The notes: a model not told the origin generated them from the sequence alone. 64,000 nucleotides of DNA from Acanthococcus lagerstroemiae (GCA_031841125.1 JAJSSI010000072.1:1-64000), one strand, 5' to 3'. Counted from the stretch's first letter, positions 35,291-46,837 are shown. Translations and numbers: made by a program.

Positions 35291-37095
35291 ATAGGACATA
35301 AGACACCCAAGAATGGCTGCGTTAGGATACTATTCAGAAGAAAGAACAATGAATGGGTTTTCAGGCAGAGATTTCAATGTATAAAACAAATTATGAACTA
35401 TGTCAAATGTGATTTAGACTTGAAGGCGCTTGACTTAAACAGAAAAAACGATGAATGTAACAGAAAATGGGACTGTTATAAAATGTACTAATCGCATCAA
35501 CAGTGGATTCAGTAATTCCGCCCTTCCCCGGTACTTTGATGATCTGCGCCCCGCCTGATGTGGGCTCTTCAAGGAATCCAAACCAAACGAAAAAAACTTT
35601 TAAGGAAATCTCAGATATTCTGCACCCTAAGCTACAGCTTATTATTTTAAAAATCGCCGCTATATAGCACTCAAGAAAAATCGTCATTCATAACTACATT
35701 TATGAACAGAAGTTTCAAAAAGAAATCCAAAAACAGAATTAGAATTATGAAATTACATCATGCTTTTTTATTAATCCATAAAAAACATATTGAAGATAGA
35801 TTAAAAACAAAAAAGAAATTTCTACATCAAACCTCATTCTTTGTGAAGGGGACACTTTTTCTAGACCTCTTGACCAAGTTTTAGAAAAATTTGCTCGCCA
35901 GTCATCTCTTTATTACTTTATGTTATTTACTCCCTACAATCGTATCGAGCCTCGAAGTATCCAAATCTATGAGAGACTATTTTTTGCTGATCTTTTCATA
36001 AGAGGAGTTCACCCTTCCTAGGACTCATCCTACCGAGATAACAGGAGTCAGTTCCTAAATTGAAGCTTACAGAAGTTCCCTTTTGAAACAAAAGAAACGC
36101 TTGACCGGGCTTCAGTGAGCTGGAGAAACGTTAAAACTGATATCATCTTCAATATAATTCTTCGGAACAAGTACTTGATGAATCTGTCTTTTTTTTTTTG
36201 GGGGGGGGGTGCCAATTATCACCCGCCAACCTCAGTAGTACATTCTGCCAGAGCTACACAGAAATGATGTTCCAAAATGATTAGACCTACTCATATTCTT
36301 ACTCAATCCTCAAACATGTAAACGTCTACTTGGCAGAAAAATTCCATTAAGAATCTGGGAATGTATAGTGAATGTTCACCATTTAAAGCTGCATGAAACA
36401 AGTATTTGATTACTAAATAGACATAAACAAAGATGAAAGGATTCTTCATTCATATACGTAATATTCATAGGGTTCCGCAGCACCTTACATTGTTTGATCT
36501 CCAGCCAAGTACTTGCTAGTTCATAGTCTCTAGAGGATCAGTATATGTCTTCTACAACAGAAAATTTGTACGCATACAGGTATTCACGTTTCAAAATATC
36601 TTCACTTCTTATAAAGCGTAACATGCTACCACAGTAGATACGATCCTAGGAAATACAAATTTGTTAGTTCCACCAGCACTCAAAGCTGTGATAAGCTTAC
36701 AAAATAGTTGCACCTTGCTGTTCGAAGCTCTCTCATTTACTCGACCGCTCTGTAAATAATTTGAGTTATAATTCATGATGTATATTGTATACCAGCTTTT
36801 CAGTAAGCTCGCATTTACATTTTCAAACGTTCAAAACTAATACAAATTGCCGACATAGAAGCATTAGTACTAAACAACAAACTGGTAAATTAAATTAGAC
36901 ACCGAGTCACAGACTGATAACGAGCTTCACCAAAATCCAACAAGCTTCACTCCTGCTTGATGTTCGTTTGGTAACCACTAACGTTTCAAATGTTTCAATT
37001 TAGTGAAATGAAACGCAGAACAATCTTTTCGACTTATACTTTTGTAGGTTGGCAACACGTACTCTGGAGGCTGTCGACGTTATTAGGCTCTCGAC
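35291..37095. other. Non-coding DNA, no gene seen
   Basis: Open frames here are short and unrecognised. There is a poly-T/poly-G run near 36190. I see no element ends or tandem repeats that I can support. Confidence 0.45.
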
Positions 37096-37215
37096 CCTAT
37101 TAGGCGATGCGGTAATTATAAGGTAAGGAGAACGAGAAACACGAACGAAAACCATACAGTTGGAGAAGAACGAACAAGAACGGGAATGAAATTATTTTTG
37201 CGTTCTTCCAACACT
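37096..37215. mobile_element. GAACAAGAAC-rich MITE, truncated copy
   Basis: This is the right-hand part of the family described at 37311-37845: GGTAATTATAAGGTAAGGAGAACG, then ACCATACAGTTGGAGAAG, ending GCGTTCTTCCAACACT. The left end is missing. Confidence 0.6.
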
Positions 37216-37310
37216 TATTTGCAGCTTGCGAGAAAGTAAAACTCTGAAAGCTTAAAATCAATTATACCTTATAAGTATTTTTTTAAAGAAACAATACACG
37301 CAGTACTGCA

Positions 37311-37845
37311 CCAGTGTTAGAAAAACAAACAAGAACAAGAACAGAGGCGGATCCAAGGTGGGGCCTGGGGTACATGCCCCCCTGGTTGATATTTTTAACG
37401 CATAATAGGAAAAAAGGAATAAAAATGATGAATTATACCCTCATTACACGCCACAAATGTATAATAATGCATCTATACATTCGTCATTACATATCCCACA
37501 TTAGATAAAATATTCTTCCGGGAGCACCACCGCCCCCACACTCCTGCCAACATAAAAGCAACAGCTAATCAATATGCATCGCCGCTACTGTACCCCCCCC
37601 ATCTCCTTTTTCTAAATCCGCGCCTGAACAAGAACATGATAGGATTGAGAACAAGAACAGGAAACAGGAACAGAGGACCAATGGTGGAACAAGAATGGGA
37701 ACAATATAGGAACGTGAACGAGAATGGGAACGGGAGCGTTGGTAATTTTAAGATAAGGAGAACAACGAACATGAATTAGAACCATACAGTTAGAGAAGAA
37801 CAAACAAGAATGGGAAAGATGATTTTTGTGATTTTTCAACACTGG
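37311..37845. mobile_element. GAACAAGAAC-rich MITE, interrupted copy
   Basis: The ends are CCAGTGTT and AACACTGG, inverted relative to each other. The interior is rich in GAACAAGAAC words on one strand and contains the family block GGTAATTTTAAGATAAGGAGAAC and ACCATACAGTTAGAGAAG. It is split by a separate hAT-like MITE at 37342-37626. Four members of this family occur within 2.1 kb. Confidence 0.7.
37342..37626. mobile_element. hAT-like MITE with 8-bp target duplication
   Basis: The left end CAGAGGCGGATCC and the right end (reverse complement CAGGCGCGGATTT) are inverted. The flanks are AACAAGAA at 37334-37341 and again at 37627-37634, an exact 8-bp duplication. Because the host repeat is itself rich in AACAAGAA words, the duplication alone is weaker evidence than usual, but it coincides exactly with the terminal repeats. 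No transposase is encoded in the 285 bp. Confidence 0.75.
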
Positions 37846-37919
37846 ATTCAACTGACTGACACAAAGAATGTTATAAAGATGATGTCATCACAAAAATTAT
37901 TACTCCATACTAATCCATT

Positions 37920-38133
37920 AACTGGGGTGACTTTGGATTTGTGAGGGAACTCTGGACATTGCTAGTTTTATACGTCTGACCTGAAACATTGAGTTTCATC
38001 ACATGACAGTATAGCTACAAGTCTCAGCTTTTATTCGACACCCTAGTTAACAAAGAAATAACACACCTGACCCGTGTTAATCCAGTTCTGGTAATGTCCA
38101 GAGTTCCCCTACAAATCTGAAGTTACCCCAGTT
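37920..38133. mobile_element. AACTGGGGT-ended MITE, complete copy
   Basis: The left end reads AACTGGGGTGACTTTGGATT; the right end is its reverse complement with few changes, and both extend inward to about 40 bp with GGGAACTCTGGACATT. The interior contains AAGTCTCAGCTTTTATTCGACACCC. This intact 214-bp copy is the key to the interrupted copy at 54618-56334, which matches it on the other strand. Confidence 0.8.
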
Positions 38134-38621
38134 CACAATTCCCTATCATTCTCATTCCAGTTGTGCGTGTGTTCAACAATATTGGATGGCATTGATATTC
38201 CTATATGTTAACTGAATGAGTAGAACATATTCTGTAGCCATTGGACATATCCCTATACCAATGTATCTGCATGCAGTATACTCATCATCAGTTCACTGAT
38301 ATTTCTCTCTACAACAATCATTAGTACAAATGATCAACTACTGTTTTTGAAATTTTCAGACAAATATTTCGCAATAAATTTTCTATCATTGCGTTGTCAC
38401 AGCTTGGGTCCCTCCATAAAGAGGTAAAGTCGAATAATTCAACACAGAAAGTTCGGTACATGATTACATGAAACAGGTGGCGTTCCTGATAACGTGCTTT
38501 GAAATTCACAGGTTGGGTCTACCCTGTTACCAAAACTTGCACTTCATTTCCTGGACTCATATGTCATGGCTATATCACATAAATTTTCAAATGAAAAGAA
38601 GCGGGTCGGGAAGGCCTAGAT

Positions 38622-38879
38622 CCAGTGCTGGAAGAACAAACAAGAACACAAAGAAAAACGGCATGTTCTCAGTTCTTGTTCTCACAACAAGAACAAGAAC
38701 ATGATGAGATTGAGAACGGGAAACGGGAACAGGAACAGGACCAGTTAGGAACAAGAACAAGAACGGGAATGTTGGTAATTATAGGGTGAGGAGAACAAGG
38801 AGCATGAATGAAAACCATGCAGTTAAGAGAAGAACAAACGAGAACAGGAACAAGTTGATTTTTGCATTCTTCCAACACC
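38622..38879. mobile_element. GAACAAGAAC-rich MITE, third copy
   Basis: Begins CCAGTGCTGGAAGAACAAAC and ends GCATTCTTCCAACACC. It carries the family interior with GATTGAGAACGGGAAAC, GGTAATTATAGGGTGAGGAG and ACCATGCAGTTAAGAGAAG. Non-coding. Confidence 0.7.
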
Positions 38880-38970
38880 TTTTCAGCTGGTGCAAAAGTA
38901 TAATTCTGAAAACCTAAAACCATCAATTATAAATTTTTTTAATGAAAAAAATCAACCAACAGTACTCGAA

Positions 38971-39186
38971 TGTTGGAAGAAAAAACGAGAACGAAAAGAA
39001 AAACGGCATGTTCTCGTTCTCAGAACGAGAATGAGAACGAGAACATGATGGGATTGAGAACAAGAACAGGAAACGGGAATGTTGGTAATTTTAAGGTAAG
39101 GAGAATAAAGAACATGAATGAGAACTAGGCAGTTAGAGAAGAACAAACAAGAATGGGAACGATGACTTTTGCGTTCTTCCAACACT
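38971..39186. mobile_element. GAACAAGAAC-rich MITE, fourth copy
   Basis: Begins TGTTGGAAGAAAAAACGAG and ends GCGTTCTTCCAACACTG, with the same interior blocks in slightly shorter form. It is the member closest to the PIAS pair. Confidence 0.7.
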
Positions 39187-39881
39187 GCCTGGATCTCTGG
39201 ATTTCCTTCAAACTTCCTTTCACTATCTTCTCTCTCTGTTCGTGACTCAAGTTTCAAAATCTTTCAGACAGTTTTGTTATTTCAGCTAATACAAATTGCA
39301 CACAATTTCTCTAATACTAATAACGAACCAGGAGCCATCCTGCACAAAAATTTTAATTCTCAACTTCAGTTCGATCACCATGATTCATACAGGCGATGGA
39401 TACAGAAGATACTCAATGTAAAAATGAGATGCAACGTAACTGCAACCTAAAGACAATAAATACTATATTACTAACGGGTCATAGCATTAAAATAATTTTA
39501 TAAAACGATACCGGTTTCACCGGAGCAGATTCGGTCACAGATGATTGATCTGAACTGAATTTTATATCAGATCCGATTAGGTAAGTTTTGGACAATTATT
39601 GATTTTTTCTTCTTCCAGAATCATTTGATCTGAAAATAGTGATCTAATTTCTTTAAATGGTCTCTCCAAACCGGTTTTTTTGTTTGATCTGATCTGTGCC
39701 CGGCTCTGCACTGCAGGGACGAATAACGGGACTACGGCTAACATCACAAATCACCCACGCAGAATAAATTACGAGCCTCACACAATGAAAACGACACAAA
39801 AATTTACAAAATATACACGAACGAGTACGAAACTTATAAAATAAAAACAAGATATTACACTGTAGCACGAAACAGCGAGAA
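39187..39881. other. 3' flank of the minus-strand PIAS gene
   Basis: No separate gene is seen. The stretch at about 39530-39700 is dense in TGATCTGA words with ACCGGTTT blocks near both edges, suggesting a small repeat. The 3' untranslated region of the minus-strand PIAS gene presumably lies in its right part; I found no clear poly-A signal. Confidence 0.4.
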
Positions 39882-41600
39882 TCAAAAAGAACTATCGGAA
39901 TCGATATCGTACACAGGAGGCGACGACGAACGAGGCGTTTCGTAGCTGACACATGACGGGGAACTAGGAGATTCGACTTCGTCCGAAAACGAAGACACGC
40001 TGTGAATTTCATCCGACTCAGAATCAGATTCAGTCAGGTCGACTATCAGTACATTTTTCTTCGGCGCCGGTTCGCTTCTCGACCCCGTTGTCGACAATGC
40101 CGACAACTCGGCATCGTTCATCGGCTTCACGTTGAAGAAGTTGTCGGACGCAGATACGTCATCACAAGGCGGTAACGCCGGAAAGCAAGATCTATACGAC
40201 GAAATATCACTTAAATTTTTGAAAAAACTCTGCAAATCGTCCAGAATACTTTGACCAAAGCATAAATCATGTGGCGGAGGTGAATCGAGTTTCGGCCTTT
40301 TCTCCGGGACATCGCGAATTTTCACGGGACTACTTCTAGGACGTGGTTTCGCTTTATCTTGGTGCATCACCGACTCCCAGCTGCCGTCTGCGTTCAGCTG
40401 CACGTCCGTGATATTCGGCATGAATTTGTCGCTTCTCAGGATCTCCATGAAGTAGCCGTCGACGAACAAGTTTTCGTACAAACACGTCTGGTTGCAGACG
40501 GGACACTGCCACGAGCTTTTCACCTCGTTCATCTTGACGTACAAGTAGCCGTCGAAACACTGCAGATGGTTGCACGTTGAAGCTCGCGTTGGTAACGACA
40601 TCAGCATCTTACCCAGAGGGCAGATGAGCGACATTTTCAAGGAAGTGGCCGCGATCTCATTATCCTGATCGTTGAGATTATCATAAATAAACTTCTTCGA
40701 GACAGCGGGATCACGTTCGCCTTTCTCTTTCAACTTCGCTATCAGTTCGTCAGCCGTGTATTTGTGGACCAATTGTATCGCCACGCCGTACAGCGTGAAA
40801 TAGTCAACTGACCACTGAAGCGAAAGCGAGTTGATATATTTATTCTTTTCTAAATACTGAGTAATATTCACTGGTGCTCCGCACTGACTCACGGAACCTT
40901 TCTTGGCAGTCGCTGGACCCACTGCCGGCAATGAGCAGTAGTTGTGATTAATACTAGCTGACAACATCGGTGGCAGATGATCGGTCACCTCCAATTCATT
41001 CTTCAGTACGCAAAATCGCAGTAAGACTTGGTGACGAGAGCCCTCACTGAATAACAGGTTTGCAGCTTCATAGTTCAGAGGAAATGTTAAATCAAAAAGA
41101 AATACGTCGTCATCCTGCTTCTTAGGTATCAAAGGCGTGATGAATAGTATATCAGATTCGTACTTATAAAACGTTAGTTTGGTAAATTGCACGCTACCAA
41201 GTCGCTGCATATCTAGGTTTTTGGTAAACATGGAGAATGACTGATGACAATCTGTGCGAGAACTGCCATAACAGTTATCGGCAGTCTGTGTATCGTAACT
41301 TTCGAGGAAACCAAATTCAGTCAATCGTTGTTCCGCGAAGAAGTCTAAATCTATACTGTCTTCCAAATCGGAAAGGAGGGGATCATCCACGTTATCGCCG
41401 CGCATACATCTGTACATGGTTCTTACCTTATGGGCAAGTGTTGAATCTTTTCGAGAATTAGATATCAATTTCAAGGCTTTCTTCTGGAGCTCTTTCTTAC
41501 GCAATCGAGTATTTCGTTTACCGACAAAGTCGAGCAAGGATCGTAACTCAGCAACGCGAAACTGCTTCACCATTGATCGAAGTTCCTCTTTGGTCGCCAT
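39882..41600 (-). CDS. PIAS-like: PIAS-type SUMO E3 ligase, intronless copy 1
   Basis: PIAS proteins transfer SUMO from the E2 (UBC9) to nuclear substrates, often chromatin or transcription factors. The 572-residue frame is uninterrupted. A SAP DNA-binding segment covers residues 4-48; a PINIT domain covers about 130-285, with the signature as PVNIT at 243-247. The SP-RING has C327, C343, H345, C348, C366 and C369 in place. A SUMO-interacting motif, VLIVDLT at 517-523, is followed by acidic residues. The length is near the usual 570-650. The SAP loop reads KRNTRLRKKEL, lacking the family's G-R-K-x-E-L, which may weaken DNA binding. Animal PIAS genes normally have several introns, so this is probably a retrocopy kept under selection. 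Its head-to-head partner begins 1.9 kb away. The ATG at 41598-41600 opens directly into the SAP domain. Confidence 0.92.
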   Translation of the reverse strand: MATKEELRSMVKQFRVAELRSLLDFVGKRNTRLRKKELQKKALKLISNSRKDSTLAHKVRTMYRCMRGDNVDDPLLSDLEDSIDLDFFAEQRLTEFGFLESYDTQTADNCYGSSRTDCHQSFSMFTKNLDMQRLGSVQFTKLTFYKYESDILFITPLIPKKQDDDVFLFDLTFPLNYEAANLLFSEGSRHQVLLRFCVLKNELEVTDHLPPMLSASINHNYCSLPAVGPATAKKGSVSQCGAPVNITQYLEKNKYINSLSLQWSVDYFTLYGVAIQLVHKYTADELIAKLKEKGERDPAVSKKFIYDNLNDQDNEIAATSLKMSLICPLGKMLMSLPTRASTCNHLQCFDGYLYVKMNEVKSSWQCPVCNQTCLYENLFVDGYFMEILRSDKFMPNITDVQLNADGSWESVMHQDKAKPRPRSSPVKIRDVPEKRPKLDSPPPHDLCFGQSILDDLQSFFKNLSDISSYRSCFPALPPCDDVSASDNFFNVKPMNDAELSALSTTGSRSEPAPKKNVLIVDLTESDSESDEIHSVSSFSDEVESPSSPSCVSYETPRSSSPPVYDIDSDSSF

Positions 41601-43509
41601 TATAACACGCTGCAGTACGACGAAGGCATCTATAAAAATTGAAAATAGCCGCGCTAGGAAATTATTTCATAGAGATGGGATTCAGTTTTCGCCTAGTCTA
41701 CTCAACTGCGATGAAAACGTTGTTGGAAGATACAGGTTCATTCATTCCTCTCCCATTTTCAAAGGATTGGGGAAGTGAAACATGATTTGATAGCATATTA
41801 TAGAATCATTTAAAGCATGAAACAGTGTAAAAGTTTCTATACCTGCGGCAGTGGATCGTAGAAATTATTTACTTCATCATAAATTAAAAATTGTAAAAAC
41901 ATTCCAGGATACGAGGATTACGTAGGAACTCTGTACTGTAACGAGATGTATTTACAAATAGCAATATTACTTATTACAATCTTAATTTCCAGTCTCACGA
42001 TCAGTAGTGAGTAGTTTTATCAATCGAAAGAAAATAAATACAATTTTCCGTCAGTGTAGCCATTTTGTCAAATAAAAAAATGATATTACGGACACCCTAT
42101 CCAGGAAACAAGGTATGGCATCGGTACTATTACAGACAGTCTTAACTCTTTAAGCACCATTGAAATTAACCGCAATATTATGCTAAGCCGCGGACACGTT
42201 AGAATATTCTATCACTTGATTGTATTGAAGTTTGTTACTCATCCGATCGCTACAATTTTGGCTACAATGAACAATAAAGCATGTGCATGATGCAAACAAA
42301 TATCCAAAAAAAGGGATTTGAGACACACATATCTTTAGGTTCTTTTTCTAAAACTTAATTTAAATATTTTGGTGGGCAGCTGGGCACGTGTTCATGCTCA
42401 TGCATCAGCATACACACATTGCGCATTTCTGATTGGTGCTTTGAGCTCTGGTTTGGTTTTGGTTCAGGTGCCCACGAAAAATAATGCATAAAACTATTAT
42501 TTTGAAGAACTCCACTAAACATCCATTTTCCATTATCAATAGTTTAAGTTGAAATTATTACATTGTTGGTTAATTTCATGTAATACGTGCCGTTCTCTTC
42601 GAGACCTGTATTCGGAGTTCAACTTTCTGCTTATCTGAATTATCAGTTCGGGTTGACTATGTGGTCTTCTGCCTGTCCTGAACAGAATTCCTGATACAGG
42701 CAAGTTGATTATTGACTCTTATTTTTGGTGTCCAATAGTTCATCCAAGTTACCCGTCTACATGTCACAGTTAGTGTTAGACGCGGGTTTTGCAATTTATT
42801 CAGCTGACCGTATCTATCAACACTGGAGAAAGCTATCATAAACTAGGTAGAACTTCTTGATCGATGTTTCCCTCGTTTCCGTTTCGTCGAAATTAATCTG
42901 CATTGAAATTATTATGCTGTATCGTTGCACTAAATGGGCTCGCACTGCATAGCCGGGTACGAGTTTCCGAGTCGATAAATTCAGTGACCAGTTTTGTGTA
43001 GCTTTCGTTTCTCATCGTCAGTTTCAGAATTCGTCACCGTTATATTTTCTTGTTCATCAAAAAATAGACTCTCCTGTTTTCTTATGAGAATTTGTTTCCT
43101 GGATTTCATTGACTTCTTATTTTGTAAACAAAAAGTCTGATCTCCGTATCTTCGTAACAGAACGTATACGTTCAACAGTCTTGATACCTTCACTATTGTT
43201 ATGTACTGCTATGGATCTGGATCATGTATTAGTAAAATCACAGATTTCATTGTCTGTTCCTGAGCATCATGGGGTTCGATGGTTCAATTTGTAAATTATG
43301 GAATAAATTTCCTTGTTCCAGTTCATAGAACTGCTCTGTTATCTATAGGAATGTATTCTACATTTTGTAAAATAATGATGTCAACTTTAACAACCCTTTG
43401 GCTAAAAGGGAATACGTGGCATTCTGTAACATCGCTATTTCCGGTTTCAGGCGAATAGATTTCTCTTGCTATCTACGAGTAATGTGAATTATTTCGGAAG
43501 ACGGTGGAG
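41601..43509. promoter_or_regulatory. Divergent intergenic region between the PIAS copies
   Basis: This 1.9-kb region must hold both promoters. I see no CpG-rich core or clear TATA box. A possible splice acceptor (CCGGTTTCAG at about 43441-43450) about 60 bp before the plus-strand start would allow an intron in the 5' untranslated region of copy 2. Open frames here are short and unrecognised. Confidence 0.4.
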
Positions 43510-45342
43510 ATGACCAGCCGAAAGGAATTGGAAAGCATGGTTCTGCAGTTCAAGGTCTCCGACCTCCAACTGTTACTCAGCTTTGCAGGTCAGAACAAGA
43601 ATGGACGTAAAACGGAGCTTCAAAAAAGAGCGTTACATTTAATCAATCATAAAATGTCAATGCCGTTGGGGATGAAAATAAGGAACATCTTTCGAGAAAT
43701 GGTCGACGAAAGCCAAAAACAAAACGCTGACTACTTCTATCCTAGTTACAATAAGTACGGTAATTATTACGTAAACAATGGATATTCGAGTCAGTCGACG
43801 CCGAGCATACCATACGATGGTTACAGTTCCAGAAATAATTACTTCACCGAAGGCAGTCATTCGTATTACGATGCTTGTGTTCGCAAAAATAATCATTACC
43901 CTACGAACTGTAACAACTCGACAAGTTTTCAAGAGCCACCGCAGGCTTCGAAGTTCAACTTCATGTCACATCTCGAAACCGGCACTAAGGTACCCGATAG
44001 TCAGAAACTGAGCGGTATTTATTTCAAGAAACTGACGTTTTTCAACTATAAATCCGAGATCGTATCGGTTGTACCTTTGATTCCTCAGAATAAGCGAACC
44101 GATTTGTTCGAATTCACGTATTCATTCTCCCTGAGTCAGCAAACGCATTCACTTCTGAGCTGGTCGAAAAGAAGCGAAAAGGAATCTCGCTACCAGCTGC
44201 AGTTGCGAATGTGTCTGCTCGATGATTCGGTGTTGAACACGAGCTCGGAAGTCAGCGATTCCTTGCCCCTGGCTTTGGGGGTGAAAGTGAACGATAAAAA
44301 CTGTCAGTTACCACCCGCAATACCGTCGACCAACAAACAAGGCATGTTGTTGAAACGTATGAATGCGCCGATCAACCTGACACCGCAGACGTCAAAGAAA
44401 AATCATATGAATACTCTGGTTATAAATTGGTCAGTCGAATGTGATAAACTGTACGGTATCGCGATCCATTTGGTCGAGAAGTATACATCGGATGAGCTAA
44501 TTACTAGATTGAGAGAAAAAGGTGAACGTGATCCAGAAGTGACGAAGAAATACGTGGTAGAGAAACTGACTGATGACGACGACATCGCTGCGACGTCTTT
44601 AAAAGTGTCGCTGATCTGTCCTCTAGGTAAAATTTTGATGTCGCTGCCGGTGCGGGCCACTACGTGCAACCATTTGCAGTGTTTCGATGGCACGCTGTAC
44701 ATCAAGATGAACGAAGTCAAAAGCGTTTGGCAGTGTCCAGTGTGCAACCACAGTTGCTACTTCGAGGATCTCTTCATCGACGGTTTCTTCGCCAATGTTC
44801 TGAGAAGCGGTGTTTATTCGTCGACGGTGACCGACATTCAGATTAATTCTGATGGCTCCTCTGAGCCGGTGTTGCCTGAGAAGCGCAAAAGTTCCGAATC
44901 CGAATCAAGCGCTTGTAAAAAATTAAAACCTAATTCAGATGAACTCAGTGTCCCAGTTCCTGAGATTGTAAATGAACCAAAGGTACCGATAAGTCCGTGT
45001 AAAACCGAAGCTGATCACCAGATTACTGATGATGTTGCGAACAAAATGGATGAGCGGATCCCCACCGCGTTACCACGCAGCGCAATCTCCGTCATTGTCA
45101 ACAATTCCAGCTCGTCGACTACAGACGCGCCGCTATTGGTGCAATCTAGTAGCGATGAAATTAAAACTAATGTGGTATTAGTAGATTTGACGTCCGATAC
45201 AGAACCTGAAGACGAAGACGATTGCGTACCATTAAATTTAAAGAAACACACCGAGAGTAAGGAGGACGTCTCGATTTTCGAAGTGGATGACGAAAACTTA
45301 CCACCAGTCTACGATATAGATGATTCGGATGAGTTGTCTTGA
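43510..45342 (+). CDS. PIAS-like: PIAS-type SUMO E3 ligase, intronless copy 2
   Basis: This is a second complete PIAS protein, 610 residues, starting at the ATG at 43510; the frame extends two codons upstream only through a GTG. SAP segment at residues 3-47 with the conserved G-R-K-x-E-L intact. A tyrosine- and asparagine-rich linker at about 70-140 is absent from copy 1. PINIT domain at about 165-330 with PINLT at 287-291. SP-RING at C370, C386, H388, C391, C409 and C412. SUMO-interacting motif VVLVDLT at 555-561 before an acidic run. The SP-RING regions of the two copies are very similar, and both proteins end in PPVYDID plus acidic residues, so they are paralogues. Their linkers differ strongly, so the duplication is not recent. 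No intron interrupts the frame. A candidate ATTAAA signal lies at 45486-45491. Confidence 0.93.
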   Translation: MTSRKELESMVLQFKVSDLQLLLSFAGQNKNGRKTELQKRALHLINHKMSMPLGMKIRNIFREMVDESQKQNADYFYPSYNKYGNYYVNNGYSSQSTPSIPYDGYSSRNNYFTEGSHSYYDACVRKNNHYPTNCNNSTSFQEPPQASKFNFMSHLETGTKVPDSQKLSGIYFKKLTFFNYKSEIVSVVPLIPQNKRTDLFEFTYSFSLSQQTHSLLSWSKRSEKESRYQLQLRMCLLDDSVLNTSSEVSDSLPLALGVKVNDKNCQLPPAIPSTNKQGMLLKRMNAPINLTPQTSKKNHMNTLVINWSVECDKLYGIAIHLVEKYTSDELITRLREKGERDPEVTKKYVVEKLTDDDDIAATSLKVSLICPLGKILMSLPVRATTCNHLQCFDGTLYIKMNEVKSVWQCPVCNHSCYFEDLFIDGFFANVLRSGVYSSTVTDIQINSDGSSEPVLPEKRKSSESESSACKKLKPNSDELSVPVPEIVNEPKVPISPCKTEADHQITDDVANKMDERIPTALPRSAISVIVNNSSSSTTDAPLLVQSSSDEIKTNVVLVDLTSDTEPEDEDDCVPLNLKKHTESKEDVSIFEVDDENLPPVYDIDDSDELS

Positions 45343-46837
45343 ATTATCTGCGGTAGTATTTTTTTATTTCAATTTTTCCTCTGTTTTGTTCTATTCGTAT
45401 TATTCGAATTTTATGCAAGATTTAAGATTTTCGAGGCCGTTAGCTCGTGCATCATATATGTATCGTACATGTGAAATAATTTCTTATTAAAGCTTACGTA
45501 ATTTTTAAAATGTGATTCTGCTGTCTGGTAATCCTTCTAGTACCAGACCTCTGCCCCTCCCCCTGCTGGATAAAACGCTAGGCGGGTTGGCTGCCAGTAA
45601 CAGCTTAGAATCTAACCAGAGAGAGACAATTAGTTGTCCTGGGAACAGCCAGTAAGAAAAACAGTTTGAGAACTACTAGACAGTCAGCTATCTAGACAAA
45701 CAGCATGCCAAGCAAACAAGCAGATAAAAAGACGACCTGGTAGGCTCCCTCCCCCTCCATTGCCGGAATGAAGACTGAATTGACGAATTTAGAACCAGGG
45801 ATCTGAGAGATGAAGCCGTGAGTTCAGATCTCCGAATTTGTAAATAGTCCATCAATGACAAGTCTTACTATTAATTATTGATGGGCTGTGATTATTTTTG
45901 TTCTTAGCAACAGTAATAGTTTCGAAATAGTCTGAAGGAAGATAATATGTACTCTAAAGAAAAACCTTTTTCCTGAAAAAATTTTTTTTTCTTGAAACTG
46001 GGTGGACAAGGATATGTTCATGTGGTCTGTAGTGAATGGAGATCATGTTTACATACATGACTGTGTCTGCGGGGCATTGAGTGATAACGAAATGTCAACG
46101 TCTTTTCAACCTTTACATTTACTGGAAGAGACTGGCTAAAAATATTTTTTAACCGCTTATGTTGAAGAATTTTGTCGATTCTTGTGCTTTGTTGGATGGG
46201 GAGAAACGAAAAAAGACAGAAAATTATACCATCCATTCATTTCATTAGCATTTCACTGCGCCTCCCTCCCCACACACACTAAATTGATGGTCGATTCCAG
46301 TATCAACCAACATACCGAGCGTATCGACCTCGCGACCTACTGACAGGTAACGTACGTGAAGGGCAAGGGGCAACCCGAGAGACGAAAACCAGAACCCGAC
46401 AAGCGAAGATCTGTAATGCACATTAGCGCTACCTGAAACATTCCGTCCTCAATAACATGACAAGTTAGTCTAAAGAAAAGGCCCATCTATCGCACGTGTT
46501 TGTTCTATTTAAGGGTCTTTTTTCTTCAGTTTATTTTTACACAGAACGTACGAAGAAAGTCAAAAAAAAAAAATGTCAATCCTCGAAGAGGTAAATAAAT
46601 AATATTCGAAACCGAAAAATGAGCGGTTCCAGGGTTCAGGTTCTGGTCCCTTCTTAGCCCAAATGTGGATCTGTAATCGCTTTTAAATTCAAACCTTCGA
46701 TGTTCATTATTAGTTTTCAACTATTAGGTAACAGTAGTTAATCGTAACCTTTCGTTTTAACTTTCTATTTGTGTGGATACGCAATCCCAAGTGAGGCGCT
46801 ATAGAGATTTGATTACGAAGCCGATACAGACCTCGAA
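45343..46837. other. Intergenic DNA between PIAS copy 2 and CDIN1
   Basis: Contains the 3' end of PIAS copy 2 and the probable CDIN1 promoter. The part at about 45600-45720 is one of several segments in this region dense in CAGACA/CTGTCT-like words. The reading GTTCTATTTAAGG near 46500 is a weak TATA-like candidate about 330 bp before the CDIN1 start. No other gene is seen. Confidence 0.4.

Noticed and set aside
40354..40580. Open frames on both strands within PIAS copy 1
   Set aside because: They overlap the conserved SP-RING codons of the real gene in other frames; arginine- and valine-rich translations reflect its GC-richer coding sequence.
43504..43509. Start of PIAS copy 2 two codons upstream
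   Set aside because: The codon at 43504 is GTG; the first ATG is at 43510 and is followed directly by the SAP domain.
43657..44846. Antisense and alternate-frame open reading frames in PIAS copy 2
   Set aside because: All are shadows of the conserved PIAS frame and have no domain of their own.
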